Below are positions 25,013-33,444 of a stretch of 62,854 bases of DNA, one piece after another. Each line of letters begins with the position of its first letter. Positions within the stretch are counted from its first letter, which is position 1. This DNA comes from Actinomycetes bacterium. Lineage in GTDB: Bacteria > Actinomycetota > Actinomycetes > Mycobacteriales > Mycobacteriaceae. The position numbers and the translations under genes are program-made. The stretch lies in assembly GCA_023404955.1 (NCBI GenBank), contig JAEXZY010000163.1, positions 1-62,854 on the forward strand. The letters run 5' to 3'. The notes below the pieces were generated by a model. The model saw only the letters and a program-made list of their open reading frames with translations. It did not search any database and was not told the DNA's origin.

Positions 25013-25837
25013 CTAGTTGTTACCCCGGTTGAACTGGTTGAATCCGCCGTCGCTGTTGGCACCCGAATCGACCGGCGCGGCCGAACCGCGCTGGCCGAGC
25101 TCCTCGAGCTGCGATTCCAGGTACGTCTTCAGGCGGGTGCGGTATTCGCGTTCGAAGGTCCGGAGCTGCTCGAGCCGGCCCTCGAGCACGGTGCGCTGCT
25201 GGTTGATGGTGCCCATGATCTCGGAGTGCTTGCGCTCGGCGTCGGCCTGCAGGGCGTCGGCCTTCTCCTGTGCCTGCCGCAGCTGGGCCTCGGAGCGGCT
25301 CTGCGCGTCGGCGAGCATCGCGTCGGCGCGCTGGCGCGCCTCGGTGACCGTGGTCTCCGCAGTCTGTCGCGCCTCGGCAACCATCGCGTCGGCCTGCGCG
25401 CGGGCATCGGAGAGCATCTTCTCGGACTCGGCCTTGGCGCCGTCGGTGAGGCGATCTGCGGTGTCCTGGGCCAGGCTGAGAATCTTCGCCGCCCGCAGGT
25501 GCTGATCCTCCGAGGGAGGCGCGGCCTGCTGCGCGGCGGGCGCCTCGTACACGGGCTGCGGGGCCGGCTCCGGCTCGGGCTCCGGTTCCGGCTCGTAGAC
25601 CGGCAGCGTCTGGGTCGGCTGAGCGGCGACGGCCGCCCCACCGGAGCGCGCGGACGAGAGCTCGGAGTCGAGCTCGGCGACCCGCTGCCGCAGGTCGGTG
25701 TTCTCTTCGATCAGGCGGGACAGCTCGTTCTCGACGAGATCGAGGAAGGCGTCGACCTCGTCCTCGTTGTAGCCGCGCTTGCCGATGGGTGGCTTGCTGA
25801 AGGCAACGTTGTGCACGTCGGCAGGAGTGAGCGGCAT
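25013..25837 (-). CDS. wag31: DivIVA-family polar growth scaffold Wag31
   Basis: A 274-residue coiled-coil protein. The N-terminal DivIVA lipid-binding domain is well conserved (MPLTPADVHNVAFSKPPIGKRGYNEDEVDAFLD as positions 1-33). A Pro/Glu-rich linker lies near 85-115, then a long Ala/Glu/Gln-rich coiled coil (about 125-245). Wag31 binds curved membrane at the poles and directs elongation in mycobacteria. A GGGGG Shine-Dalgarno lies 7 bp before the ATG. It follows yggT on the same strand after a 215-bp spacer with its own promoter-like elements. Confidence 0.97.
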   Translation of the reverse strand: MPLTPADVHNVAFSKPPIGKRGYNEDEVDAFLDLVENELSRLIEENTDLRQRVAELDSELSSARSGGAAVAAQPTQTLPVYEPEPEPEPEPAPQPVYEAPAAQQAAPPSEDQHLRAAKILSLAQDTADRLTDGAKAESEKMLSDARAQADAMVAEARQTAETTVTEARQRADAMLADAQSRSEAQLRQAQEKADALQADAERKHSEIMGTINQQRTVLEGRLEQLRTFEREYRTRLKTYLESQLEELGQRGSAAPVDSGANSDGGFNQFNRGNN

Positions 25838-25857
25838 CGTCTGCCCCCTTGAGTCTG

Positions 25858-25883
25858 GATCGTCAAAACGATCTCACAGTGTA
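25858..25883 (-). promoter_or_regulatory. Promoter-like region of wag31: -10 hexamer and inverted repeat
   Basis: On the minus strand TACACT (25883-25878) fits the TANNNT -10 pattern. Just downstream is the inverted repeat GATCGT-N4-ACGATC (25858-25873), about 20 bp before the wag31 start. The rest of the 215-bp spacer (25838-26052) shows no gene. A separate promoter would let wag31 be expressed apart from the dcw genes upstream. Confidence 0.35.
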
Positions 25884-26052
25884 AAGCCTGGCTTGAAGGT
25901 AACTGGCGTCCATCCTGTCACACCAGACCCTGCGGTTGCAGTCGAGGGCGATAAATACATCGAATCTCCACCTATGCGACCGGATGCCAGGCGCAGAGCC
26001 ATCCTGCCCGCTGCGGGGCCGGACTTCACAAACGCCCTGCTCTGACCCGGTG

Positions 26053-26343
26053 TCAGGCCGCCGCGCCGAACGCCAGCTGCATGCCGATGAACGCGACGAG
26101 CAGCAGCACCATGATCGACAGGTCGAAGCGCAGCGCCCCGATGGTCAGCTGCGGGATGATGCGCCGCAACAGCTTCACCGGCGGGTCCGTCAACGTCATG
26201 ATCACTTCGAGCACCACCACGGTCGCCCCGCGGGGATGCCAGTCCCGGCTGAACGAGCGGATGAACTCGACCACGACCCGGGCGATCAACAGCAGCCAGA
26301 ACACGAACAGCGCGAAACCCAGGATCTCGAAGAAGAGCCCCAA
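26053..26343 (-). CDS. yggT: YggT-family membrane protein (Rv2146c-like)
   Basis: A 96-residue protein with two hydrophobic regions and the central LTDPPVKLLRRIIP loop typical of YggT. The start is TTG: a stop codon lies 5 codons upstream, GAGGT is well spaced, and no ATG or GTG exists nearby. Function is not established. YggT genes sit between sepF and divIVA in many Gram-positive genomes, so a division or osmotic role is inferred from context. It is 109 bp downstream of sepF. Confidence 0.88.
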   Translation of the reverse strand: MGLFFEILGFALFVFWLLLIARVVVEFIRSFSRDWHPRGATVVVLEVIMTLTDPPVKLLRRIIPQLTIGALRFDLSIMVLLLVAFIGMQLAFGAAA

Positions 26344-26452
26344 CGGAAGGTGACCTCACTAGTCAGATGTGACGGGAACGCCGATCCGCAGTCGCCATTG
26401 ACGAGAGCGAACCGGCGCCGTCAGCCTACCCGCGCCGCGCGGAGCCGCTCGT

Positions 26453-27109
26453 TCACTGGTACGCGTAGAACCCCGCCTCGGCGATCCGGCGGCGCTGCTC
26501 GGCAGTGACGTCGACGTCGGCCGGGGACAGCAGGAAAACCTTCGTCGCCACCTTGTCGAAGGAGCCGCGCAGAGCGAACGCCAGCCCGGCGGCGAAGTCG
26601 ACCAGCCGCTTGGCGTCGGCGTTGTCCATCGAGACCAGATCCATGATCACCGGCGTGCCGTCACGGAATCGCTCGCCGATCGTGCGGGCCTCGCTGTAGT
26701 CCTTGGGCCGCAGCGTGGTGATCTTGGCCAGCGGGCTGCCCGCTTCGAACAGCTCGGCCATGCCGCGCGGGTCCATGGCCAGCGCACCGCGGGTCGAACC
26801 GCGCATCGCACCGAAACGCGGTGGCGTGCGATCGAATTCACGGGGCGAACGCATGCGGGGCTCGAACCGGCCGTCGTCGAAACCGGCGGGCATTCCACCC
26901 CGGTAGGCGGCGGGCTCGTCGTACTCGCGGCGCCGCCCTTCGGGCAGGTCGTCGTAGCCGCGCGAGTAACCCTCGTCCTCGAACCGGTCCTCTCGGGGGC
27001 GACGGTAGCTGCGGGCGGGACCGCGCTCGTCGTCCTCGTAGTAGTCGTCCTCGTAATCGTCCATCGGGGCCATACCGAAGTAGGCCTTGACCTTGTGCAG
27101 TGTGCTCAT
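26453..27109 (-). CDS. sepF: Cell division protein SepF
   Basis: A 218-residue protein. The N-terminal membrane-targeting helix (MSTLHKVKAYFGM) is followed by a highly charged, disordered Asp/Glu/Arg/Tyr-rich linker (about 17-110) and the compact SepF domain (about 125-210, with VIMDLVSMDN and FAAGLAFALRGSF). SepF anchors FtsZ to the membrane, a key role in mycobacteria, which lack FtsA. ATG 27109 overlaps the yggS stop (ATGA). A GAGGGG Shine-Dalgarno lies within the yggS 3' end. Confidence 0.96.
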   Translation of the reverse strand: MSTLHKVKAYFGMAPMDDYEDDYYEDDERGPARSYRRPREDRFEDEGYSRGYDDLPEGRRREYDEPAAYRGGMPAGFDDGRFEPRMRSPREFDRTPPRFGAMRGSTRGALAMDPRGMAELFEAGSPLAKITTLRPKDYSEARTIGERFRDGTPVIMDLVSMDNADAKRLVDFAAGLAFALRGSFDKVATKVFLLSPADVDVTAEQRRRIAEAGFYAYQ

Positions 27110-27912
27110 TGTGAGGACCCCTCGTGCGGTGATGACCTGTGGCCGGGCTTTGTTGTCTGTGATGAAGGTGTGACTCGTGTGACTTCTGGTGGTGACGTTA
27201 GCGGTCGGGCGCCCAGGAGCGCGGTACCGACACGCACACACGTCGATCCGTGTCGCACCGCGGCTTCGAGGTCACCGGACATGCCCGCCGAGAGCTCCAG
27301 AGGCTGCCCGTACCGGTCCTGCACCCGCTCGCGCTCCCGCGCCAGGCGTGCGAACGCCGCATCGGCGTCCGCGTCGCGCGGCGGGATCGCCATCAACCCG
27401 ACGAACGTCAGCGCGGACTCCTCGTCGACGGCGGCGCACAGCGCGTCGAGCCGCTCCGGCGCGTCGACGTCCACACCACCCCGGCTCTCGTCCCCGTCGA
27501 GGCTGACCTGCACGAACACCCGCAGCGGTGCGCTTCGACGCCCGTCCTCGAGCGCCTCGCCCGCCGAGCGCCCGAGTGCAGCAACGACTTTGGGGTTGTC
27601 GACCGAGTGCGCCGCGAAGGCCCAGGTGCCGATCGAACGCGCTTTGTTGCGCTGGATGCGGCCGATCATGTGCCAGCGAATGTCCTTCGAGAGCTCGGCG
27701 ACCTTGCCGGTGGCCTCCTGATCACGCGATTCGCCGAACGCGCGGCAGCCCAGGCGATAGAGCACGGCGATGTCGGAGGCCGGGAAGAACTTGGTCACCG
27801 GCAACAGCTCGACCTCCTCGGGCGAGCGGCCCGCCGCCTCGGCGGCGCGGGTGACCCGATCGCGCAGCTGCGCGAGGTTGTCGTGCAACTCCTGCTCGCG
27901 GCTGACGGTCAT
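27106..27912 (-). CDS. yggS: YggS-family pyridoxal phosphate homeostasis protein
   Basis: A 268-residue PLP-binding alanine racemase-like barrel without racemase partner domains. The PLP lysine sits in LLPVTKFFP near residue 41; WHMIGRIQRNK, LMAIPP, LSAGMSGDLEAAVRHGST and VRVGTALLGARP follow the family closely. It buffers pyridoxal phosphate and amino-acid pools. Its last residues (after GARPLTSP) are unlike the rest and carry the sepF ribosome-binding site; its stop overlaps sepF and its start overlaps the pgeF stop. Confidence 0.94.
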   Translation of the reverse strand: MTVSREQELHDNLAQLRDRVTRAAEAAGRSPEEVELLPVTKFFPASDIAVLYRLGCRAFGESRDQEATGKVAELSKDIRWHMIGRIQRNKARSIGTWAFAAHSVDNPKVVAALGRSAGEALEDGRRSAPLRVFVQVSLDGDESRGGVDVDAPERLDALCAAVDEESALTFVGLMAIPPRDADADAAFARLARERERVQDRYGQPLELSAGMSGDLEAAVRHGSTCVRVGTALLGARPLTSPPEVTRVTPSSQTTKPGHRSSPHEGSSQ

Positions 27913-28619
27913 GGCACCGGCTCCAGCCAGATCAGCGACGCCAACCGACCCGTCGGCGCATCCCGGCGGTGACTGAACAGGTTCGGATCGGCATACGTGC
28001 AGCGCGGGTCGACGTCGACTGCCGTGACCCCCATCGATTGCAGCTGCCGTGCGATCCCCGCCCGCAGGTCGAGACCGGGAGTGCCGCGCTGGGTACGGGT
28101 GCGGCTGCCGGGCAGCAGCCGTTCCACCTCGTCGGCCATCTCGGCGGGTACCTCATAGTTGGGCCCGCTGACGGCCGGGCCGAGCAGCACCGAGATGTCC
28201 TCGACCTGCGCGCCGGCATCGACCATGACCTCCACGGCGCGCGGCACGATGCCCCCCGCAGCGCCGACGCGACCCGCGTGCACCGCCGCGACCACTCCAT
28301 GTCGGGCATCGGCCATCAGCAACGGAACGCAGTCGGCGGTCACCACCGCCAGCCCGAGGGACGGGGTCGTGGTCACCAGCCCGTCGGTGTCGTCGACGAC
28401 GTCGCCACCGTGATCCACCACGGCCACCCGGGTGCTGTGCGTCTGGTTCATCCACACCACACCGTCGGCGCCCAGACCGGTGGCGGTGGTCAGCCGGCGC
28501 CGGTTCGCCGCCACCGCAGCAGGATCGTCGCCGACATGGTCACCCAGATTGAACGTCGCGAAGGGGGGCTTGGACACCCCACCCGCGCGGGTGGTGGTCA
28601 CGCGGCGCACACGAAACAT
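27909..28619 (-). CDS. pgeF: Laccase-domain protein (YlmD/PgeF family)
   Basis: A 236-residue protein of the multicopper-oxidase-like YlmD family, known to include peptidoglycan-editing and purine-nucleoside activities. Metal-binding residues appear in NQTHS, TADCVPLL and AAVHAGRVGA. The last motif differs from the commoner HAGWRG form. ATG 28619 overlaps the ftsZ 3' region slightly upstream of its stop; a GTG one codon earlier is possible. The gene sits between ftsZ and yggS, as in other actinobacteria, suggesting a wall-related role. Confidence 0.87.
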   Translation of the reverse strand: MFRVRRVTTTRAGGVSKPPFATFNLGDHVGDDPAAVAANRRRLTTATGLGADGVVWMNQTHSTRVAVVDHGGDVVDDTDGLVTTTPSLGLAVVTADCVPLLMADARHGVVAAVHAGRVGAAGGIVPRAVEVMVDAGAQVEDISVLLGPAVSGPNYEVPAEMADEVERLLPGSRTRTQRGTPGLDLRAGIARQLQSMGVTAVDVDPRCTYADPNLFSHRRDAPTGRLASLIWLEPVP

Positions 28620-28641
28620 CACGTGCGAAACGTACGTCGGG

Positions 28642-29811
28642 TCAGTGACGCATGAACGGCGGCACGTCGACATCGTCGTCGGAGATGCCGTCATCACCGC
28701 CGCCGATGCGCACCGTGGCGCCGTTGGTGTGCGCTGCCGGAACGCTCGCCGGATCGGCCGGCTCGAACAGCGACGAGCCGACCCGGCCCGCCTTGCCCGG
28801 TGCGATCGACTGCGCGGCAGGTGCGGCGGCCGGCTGCTCACCCGTCACCGGCTTGCGGCCCGGACCGGCGGCGTCGAAGCCCGCCGCGATCACCGTCACG
28901 CGCACCTCGTCGCCGAGCGAGTCGTCGATCACGGTGCCGAAGATGATGTTGGCGTCGGGGTGGGCGGCGTCCTGCACCAGCGAGGCGGCCTCGTTGATCT
29001 CGAACAGGCCCAGATCGCTGCCGCCCGCGACCGACAGCAGCACGCCCTGGGCGCCCTCCATCGAGGCCTCCAGCAGCGGCGAGTTGATCGCGATCTCGGC
29101 GGCCTTGAGCGCGCGGCCGTCGCCGCGGGCCGAACCGATGCCCATCAGTGCGGTGCCTGCGGAGCTCATCACACCCTTGACGTCGGCGAAGTCGACGTTG
29201 ATCAGGCCCGGGGTGGTGATCAGGTCGGTGATGCCCTGCACACCGTTGAGGAGGACCTCGTCGGCGCTGCGGAACGCGTCCATCAGCGAGACCGCGGCGT
29301 CGCCCATCTGCAGCAGCCGGTCGTTGGGTATGACGATCAGCGTGTCGCAACTCTCGCGCAGCGACTGGATGCCGTTCTCGGCCTGGTTGCTGCGCCGCTT
29401 GCCCTCGAAGGAGAACGGGCGCGTCACCACACCGACGGTCAGCGCGCCCAGCTTGCGGGCGATCGACGCCACCACCGGCGCGCCGCCGGTGCCGGTGCCG
29501 CCGCCCTCGCCGGCGGTGACGAACACCATGTCAGCGCCGCGCAGCAGCTCCTCGATGTCGTCCTTGGCGTCCTCGGCTGCTTTCCGGCCGACTTCGGGGT
29601 CCGCCCCCGCGCCGAGACCGCGCGTCGAATCCCGCCCGACGTCGAGTTTCACGTCGGCATCGCTCATCAACAACGCCTGCGCGTCGGTGTTGATCGCAAT
29701 GAACTCGACGCCTTTGAGACCCTGCTCGATCATCCGGTTGACGGCGTTGACGCCGCCGCCGCCGATGCCGACCACCTTGATCACAGCGAGGTAGTTATGC
29801 GGGGGGGTCAT
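28642..29811 (-). CDS. ftsZ: Cell division GTPase FtsZ
   Basis: A 389-residue tubulin homologue forming the Z-ring. The nucleotide-binding signature GGGTGTG is at 103-109. The T7 loop (NVDFADVK) supplies the catalytic aspartates. A Pro/Ala-rich spacer follows and the C-terminal peptide DDDVDVPPFMRH binds partners such as SepF and FtsW. It is preceded by a 182-bp spacer with a promoter-like TTGACA, so it can be transcribed separately from the upstream dcw genes. Confidence 0.98.
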   Translation of the reverse strand: MTPPHNYLAVIKVVGIGGGGVNAVNRMIEQGLKGVEFIAINTDAQALLMSDADVKLDVGRDSTRGLGAGADPEVGRKAAEDAKDDIEELLRGADMVFVTAGEGGGTGTGGAPVVASIARKLGALTVGVVTRPFSFEGKRRSNQAENGIQSLRESCDTLIVIPNDRLLQMGDAAVSLMDAFRSADEVLLNGVQGITDLITTPGLINVDFADVKGVMSSAGTALMGIGSARGDGRALKAAEIAINSPLLEASMEGAQGVLLSVAGGSDLGLFEINEAASLVQDAAHPDANIIFGTVIDDSLGDEVRVTVIAAGFDAAGPGRKPVTGEQPAAAPAAQSIAPGKAGRVGSSLFEPADPASVPAAHTNGATVRIGGGDDGISDDDVDVPPFMRH

Positions 29812-29874
29812 CGCATCGCCCTTTCCTGCCCTTGTTGTCTGTCAGTCACGGATAACCGCTGCGACAAACCCTCA

Positions 29875-29904
29875 ATCTCAACTAGAGGCTTAGAGTTATG
29901 TCAA
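29875..29904 (-). promoter_or_regulatory. Promoter-like element upstream of ftsZ
   Basis: Minus strand TTGACA (29904-29899) is a perfect -35. At 18-bp spacing TGAGAT (29880-29875) is an acceptable -10; TTGAGA at 17 bp is the alternative. The element is in the 182-bp gap (29812-29993) between ftsQ and ftsZ, which contains no gene. Strong ftsZ promoters in this spacer are known in mycobacteria. Confidence 0.45.
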
Positions 29905-29993
29905 GTTGATCCGTACATGCAGAACGGTAGGGCCGGGTCACGCACATGCCGAGCAGGCGCGCCGTGTGTCGGAACGAATTTTCGCCGCTGGAG

Positions 29994-30914
29994 CTACTTG
30001 ACCGTCGGCAGGTCCGGGGACGACACGTCGTAGGTCTTCCCCGGCTGGGTGAGCAGCGCGCCGAGCTTGAGCGCCTTCTCCTCGGTGCGGTCGGTGGTCC
30101 CCCACACCACGGTGCGCCCGTCGATCAGCGTCAGCGTGATCGCCGCGACCGACGGCGCCGTCACCCGGCCCACCTGCGAGGCCACCTCCGGACGCAGCGA
30201 CGTCACCACTTCCAAGGCGGCCTTGGTGGCCGGATCGTCCGGTCCGGGGTTCTCGACGTCGAGGTACGGGATGCCCGGTGGCGGCGGCCCCGTCGCGAAG
30301 TCCACGCCGTCCTTGTCGAACAGGTGCACGCCGTCGGGATAGTCGCGGACGACGACGGGCACGCGCTCGACCACCGTGATCCGCAATGTCGACGGATATT
30401 CGCGCTGCACCCGTGCGCTGGCGACCCGGCGGATCCCGGCGACCTTCTCGGCCACCGCGTCGGTGTCGACCTGTAGCAGCGGTGTGCCCGGCGGCACCCC
30501 CGCGACCGCGACGACCTCGTCCTGGGTCACCGCGCCCAACCCGACGACGACGATGGTGCGCGCCGACATGATCGGCGTGAAATACAGCAGCAGACCGATG
30601 CCGACCACCGCCACCGCGACCACCGTGCTCAGGAGCAGCAGCTTGAGCCCGCGCACCGTGCCCCGCCCCACAGACGCCGATTCCGAGGGCGTCGCGGTGA
30701 GCGTGCGCCGTTTGGCCTCGCGCCGGGCCTCTTCGATCGCCGTGGCCCGTGCCTGCGCGGCGCGCCGCTCCTCACGCTCGCGGCGGGCGCGCCGGCGCGG
30801 TCCTTCCAGGTCGACGGGTTCGGCTGCGTCCTGACCGTCAGCCGATTCCGGCTCGGCGGGTTGGGGTGTGGCCGGCTCGGGTGTGGCGGGTTCGCCGTCG
30901 GTGGGCTCGGTCAT
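29994..30914 (-). CDS. ftsQ: Cell division protein FtsQ
   Basis: A 306-residue bitopic protein. A long charged cytoplasmic N-terminus (about 95 residues with PATPEPATPQPAEPES repeats and an Arg/Glu helix) leads to one membrane helix (LKLLLLSTVVAVAVVGIGLLLYF), then a POTRA-type domain (TIVVVGLGAVTQDEVVAVAGV) and the FtsQ beta domain (VERVPVVVRDYPDG). It links early and late divisome proteins. The start overlaps the murC stop by 4 bp. Confidence 0.95.
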   Translation of the reverse strand: MTEPTDGEPATPEPATPQPAEPESADGQDAAEPVDLEGPRRRARREREERRAAQARATAIEEARREAKRRTLTATPSESASVGRGTVRGLKLLLLSTVVAVAVVGIGLLLYFTPIMSARTIVVVGLGAVTQDEVVAVAGVPPGTPLLQVDTDAVAEKVAGIRRVASARVQREYPSTLRITVVERVPVVVRDYPDGVHLFDKDGVDFATGPPPPGIPYLDVENPGPDDPATKAALEVVTSLRPEVASQVGRVTAPSVAAITLTLIDGRTVVWGTTDRTEEKALKLGALLTQPGKTYDVSSPDLPTVK

Positions 30915-32323
30915 CGCAGCTCGGCCAGGATCTCGTTGCCCAGCAGCGTGACATCGCCCGCGCCCATGGTCACGACGACGTCCCCGGGCTGCGCAGCTGC
31001 CGCGACCGTCGCTGCGACGGTGGAGAAGTCGGGCAGGTACCGCACCGGCACCGTGACGTGTTCGGCGATCGTCGCGCCGCTGATCCCCGCCAGGGGTTGC
31101 TCCCTGGCGGCATACACGTCCAGCACGAACACCTCGTCGGCCAGGCTCAGCGCCTCGCCGAACTCACGGGCGAACGTCGCTGTCCGCGAATACAAGTGGG
31201 GCTGGAACACCACCACCGAGCGGCCGCCGGCCTCCTCGACCAGCGCGCGCACCGCGGTGAGCGCGGCCGTGACCTTGGTCGGGTGGTGGGCGTAGTCATC
31301 GAAGACGCGCACCCCCGCCGCGGTGCCCACCAGCTCGAAACGCCGTCGCACGCCCTCGAATTCGGCGAGCGCGTCGAGGACGTCATCGGGTGCGGCACCC
31401 ACCTGCGTGGCGGCCAGCAAGGCGGCCAGCGCGTTGAGCGCCATGTGCCGTCCCGGGACGGACAGCCGCATAGTCCGCGGTGCGTCCTCCCCCGCCAGCG
31501 CCACGGTGGCCACCGCACCCGTACCGCGCTGCCGCCAGTCCAACAACGCCCCGGCCAAGCCTTCTCGAGTCCCAGAACCGTAGCGCAGAACTCGAATCCC
31601 CAGTGCCGCAGTGCGTTCGGCGAACGCCGCCGCACCCGGATCGTCGACGCACACCACCACCGCCCCGCCCGGGCGCAACCGCTCGGCGAACGCGTCGAAC
31701 ACCGCGACATAGGCTTCTTCGGACCCGAAGAAGTCCAGATGGTCGGCCTCGATGTTGGTGACCACCGCGATGTCTGGCCGGTACTGCACCAGCGAGCCGT
31801 CGCTCTCGTCGGCCTCGGCGACGAAGTAGGCGCCGCTGCCGTGGTGGGCGTTGGTGCCCGGCTCGCCGAGGTCACCACCGACGGCGAACGACGGATCGAA
31901 ACCGCAGTGCTGCAACGCCACGATGAGCATCGACGTGGTCGTGGTCTTGCCGGCCGTGCCCGTCACCATCAGCGTCGTGTCCCCGGCCATCAGCTCGGCC
32001 AGCACCGCGGGCCGCAGGATGACCGGAATCCCGCGCCTGCGGGCCTCGACCAGCTCCGGGTTGGTCTTCGGGATCGCCGCGTGCGTGGTGACCACCGCGG
32101 TCGGTCCGCCGGGCAGCATGTCGAGCGCCGAGCCGTCGTGGCCGATGCGCACCTGCGCTCCCCGCGCCCTCAGCGCGACCACCGCGCGCGACTCCTTGGC
32201 GTCCGACCCGGACACCAGGCCCCCGCGGTCGAGCAGAATCCTTGCGATGCCGGACATTCCGGCTCCGCCGATGCCCACCATGTGCACCCGCTGAAGCTCC
32301 GCGGGCAGCGGCTCGGTGCTCAT
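30911..32323 (-). CDS. murC: UDP-N-acetylmuramate-L-alanine ligase
   Basis: A 470-residue Mur ligase that adds L-alanine to UDP-MurNAc. The N-terminal Rossmann segment HMVGIGGAGMSGIA is the MurC hallmark. The ATP loop TGTAGKTTT is at 121-129, VTNIEADHLDFFGS lies centrally, and the C-terminal domain has DDYAHHPTK. ATG 32323 overlaps the murG stop (ATGA). It belongs to the continuous murE-ftsQ overlapping chain. Confidence 0.97.
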   Translation of the reverse strand: MSTEPLPAELQRVHMVGIGGAGMSGIARILLDRGGLVSGSDAKESRAVVALRARGAQVRIGHDGSALDMLPGGPTAVVTTHAAIPKTNPELVEARRRGIPVILRPAVLAELMAGDTTLMVTGTAGKTTTTSMLIVALQHCGFDPSFAVGGDLGEPGTNAHHGSGAYFVAEADESDGSLVQYRPDIAVVTNIEADHLDFFGSEEAYVAVFDAFAERLRPGGAVVVCVDDPGAAAFAERTAALGIRVLRYGSGTREGLAGALLDWRQRGTGAVATVALAGEDAPRTMRLSVPGRHMALNALAALLAATQVGAAPDDVLDALAEFEGVRRRFELVGTAAGVRVFDDYAHHPTKVTAALTAVRALVEEAGGRSVVVFQPHLYSRTATFAREFGEALSLADEVFVLDVYAAREQPLAGISGATIAEHVTVPVRYLPDFSTVAATVAAAAQPGDVVVTMGAGDVTLLGNEILAELR

Positions 32324-33444
32324 CGCCGGGCCCGCCCGCTCGCCGCCGAGGCGACCTCGAGAGCCACTTCGGCGACCCGCCGCGCCGCGTCCGGGTGACC
32401 CGCCAGCTTCGCCGCCGCCGTCATCGCGGCCAGCCGGGGCCGGTCGGTCAGCAGGCCGGCCACCGTCGTCGCGACGAGATCGGGGGTGAGCTCGCGGTCC
32501 TCGACCAGCAGTCCGCCGCCGGCGGTGACCACCGGCAGCGCGTTGAGTCGCTGCTCACCGTTGCCGATCGGCAGCGGGACGTACACCGCGGGCAGGCCGA
32601 CCGCGCTCACCTCGGCGACCGTCATCGCCCCGGAGCGGCAGATCGCCAGATCGGCCGCCGCATACGCCAGGTCCATACGGTCCAGATACGGCACCGCGAC
32701 GTACGGCGGATCGCCGGGCGCCGGGGTGCGTAGCTCCAGCGTGTTCTTCGGTCCGTGCGCGTGCAGCACCGCAATGCCCTGGCGGGCAAGCGCTTCCGCG
32801 GCCCCGGCCACCGCGCGGTTCAGCGACTGGGCACCCTGCGAGCCACCGAACACCAGCAGGACCGTGTCGTCGTCGGAGAAGCCGAAGAACGCGCGGGCCT
32901 GCGCACGCACAGCACCGCGGTCCAGCGACGTGATCGCGTCGCGGACCGGGACCCCGACCACCTCGACGGGGCCCAGCCCCGGGTCGGGTACTGCGGCGAG
33001 AACGCGCGCCGCCGAGCGGACACCCACGCGGTTCGCCCATCCCGCGCTGGCGTTGGCCTCGTGCACGACGACGGGGATACGCCGACCCGGGCGCACGCTG
33101 CGCGCCGCCAGGTAGGCCGGAACGGCGACGTAGCCGCCGAAACCGATGACGACGTCGGCGGCGACGTCGTCGAAGATCGCCCGGGTCTGCCGGACCGCCT
33201 GGCGCACCCGCAACGGCAATCGCGCCAGATCGGCCGACGGCTTGCGGGGCAGCGGCACCGGGGTGATCAGCTCGAGTCGGTAGCCGCGCTCAGGGACCAG
33301 CCGGGTCTCCAGGCCGCGTGCCGTACCCAACGCGGTGATCCGGACGTTCGGGTCGAGCGCGGTGAGCGCATCGGCGACGGCCATCGCGGGTTCGACGTGA
33401 CCGGCCGTGCCTCCACCGGCGAGAACGACCGAGAAACCGCTCAC
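32320..33444 (-). CDS. murG: UDP-GlcNAc:lipid I N-acetylglucosaminyltransferase
   Basis: A 374-residue GT-B peripheral membrane enzyme converting lipid I to lipid II. The N-terminal glycine loop LAGGGTAGHVEPA, VVIGFGGYVAVPA, FGGSQGAQSLNRAV and the C-terminal AADLAICRSGAMTVAEV match MurG throughout. The GTG start overlaps the ftsW stop (GTGA, 33441-33444) and its stop overlaps murC, so the chain is coupled. Confidence 0.97.
   Translation of the reverse strand: MSGFSVVLAGGGTAGHVEPAMAVADALTALDPNVRITALGTARGLETRLVPERGYRLELITPVPLPRKPSADLARLPLRVRQAVRQTRAIFDDVAADVVIGFGGYVAVPAYLAARSVRPGRRIPVVVHEANASAGWANRVGVRSAARVLAAVPDPGLGPVEVVGVPVRDAITSLDRGAVRAQARAFFGFSDDDTVLLVFGGSQGAQSLNRAVAGAAEALARQGIAVLHAHGPKNTLELRTPAPGDPPYVAVPYLDRMDLAYAAADLAICRSGAMTVAEVSAVGLPAVYVPLPIGNGEQRLNALPVVTAGGGLLVEDRELTPDLVATTVAGLLTDRPRLAAMTAAAKLAGHPDAARRVAEVALEVASAASGRARR

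Noticed and set aside
28432..30033. A 533-codon plus-strand frame across ftsZ
   Set aside because: Opposite-strand shadow of ftsZ and its promoter region; composition typical of antisense frames.
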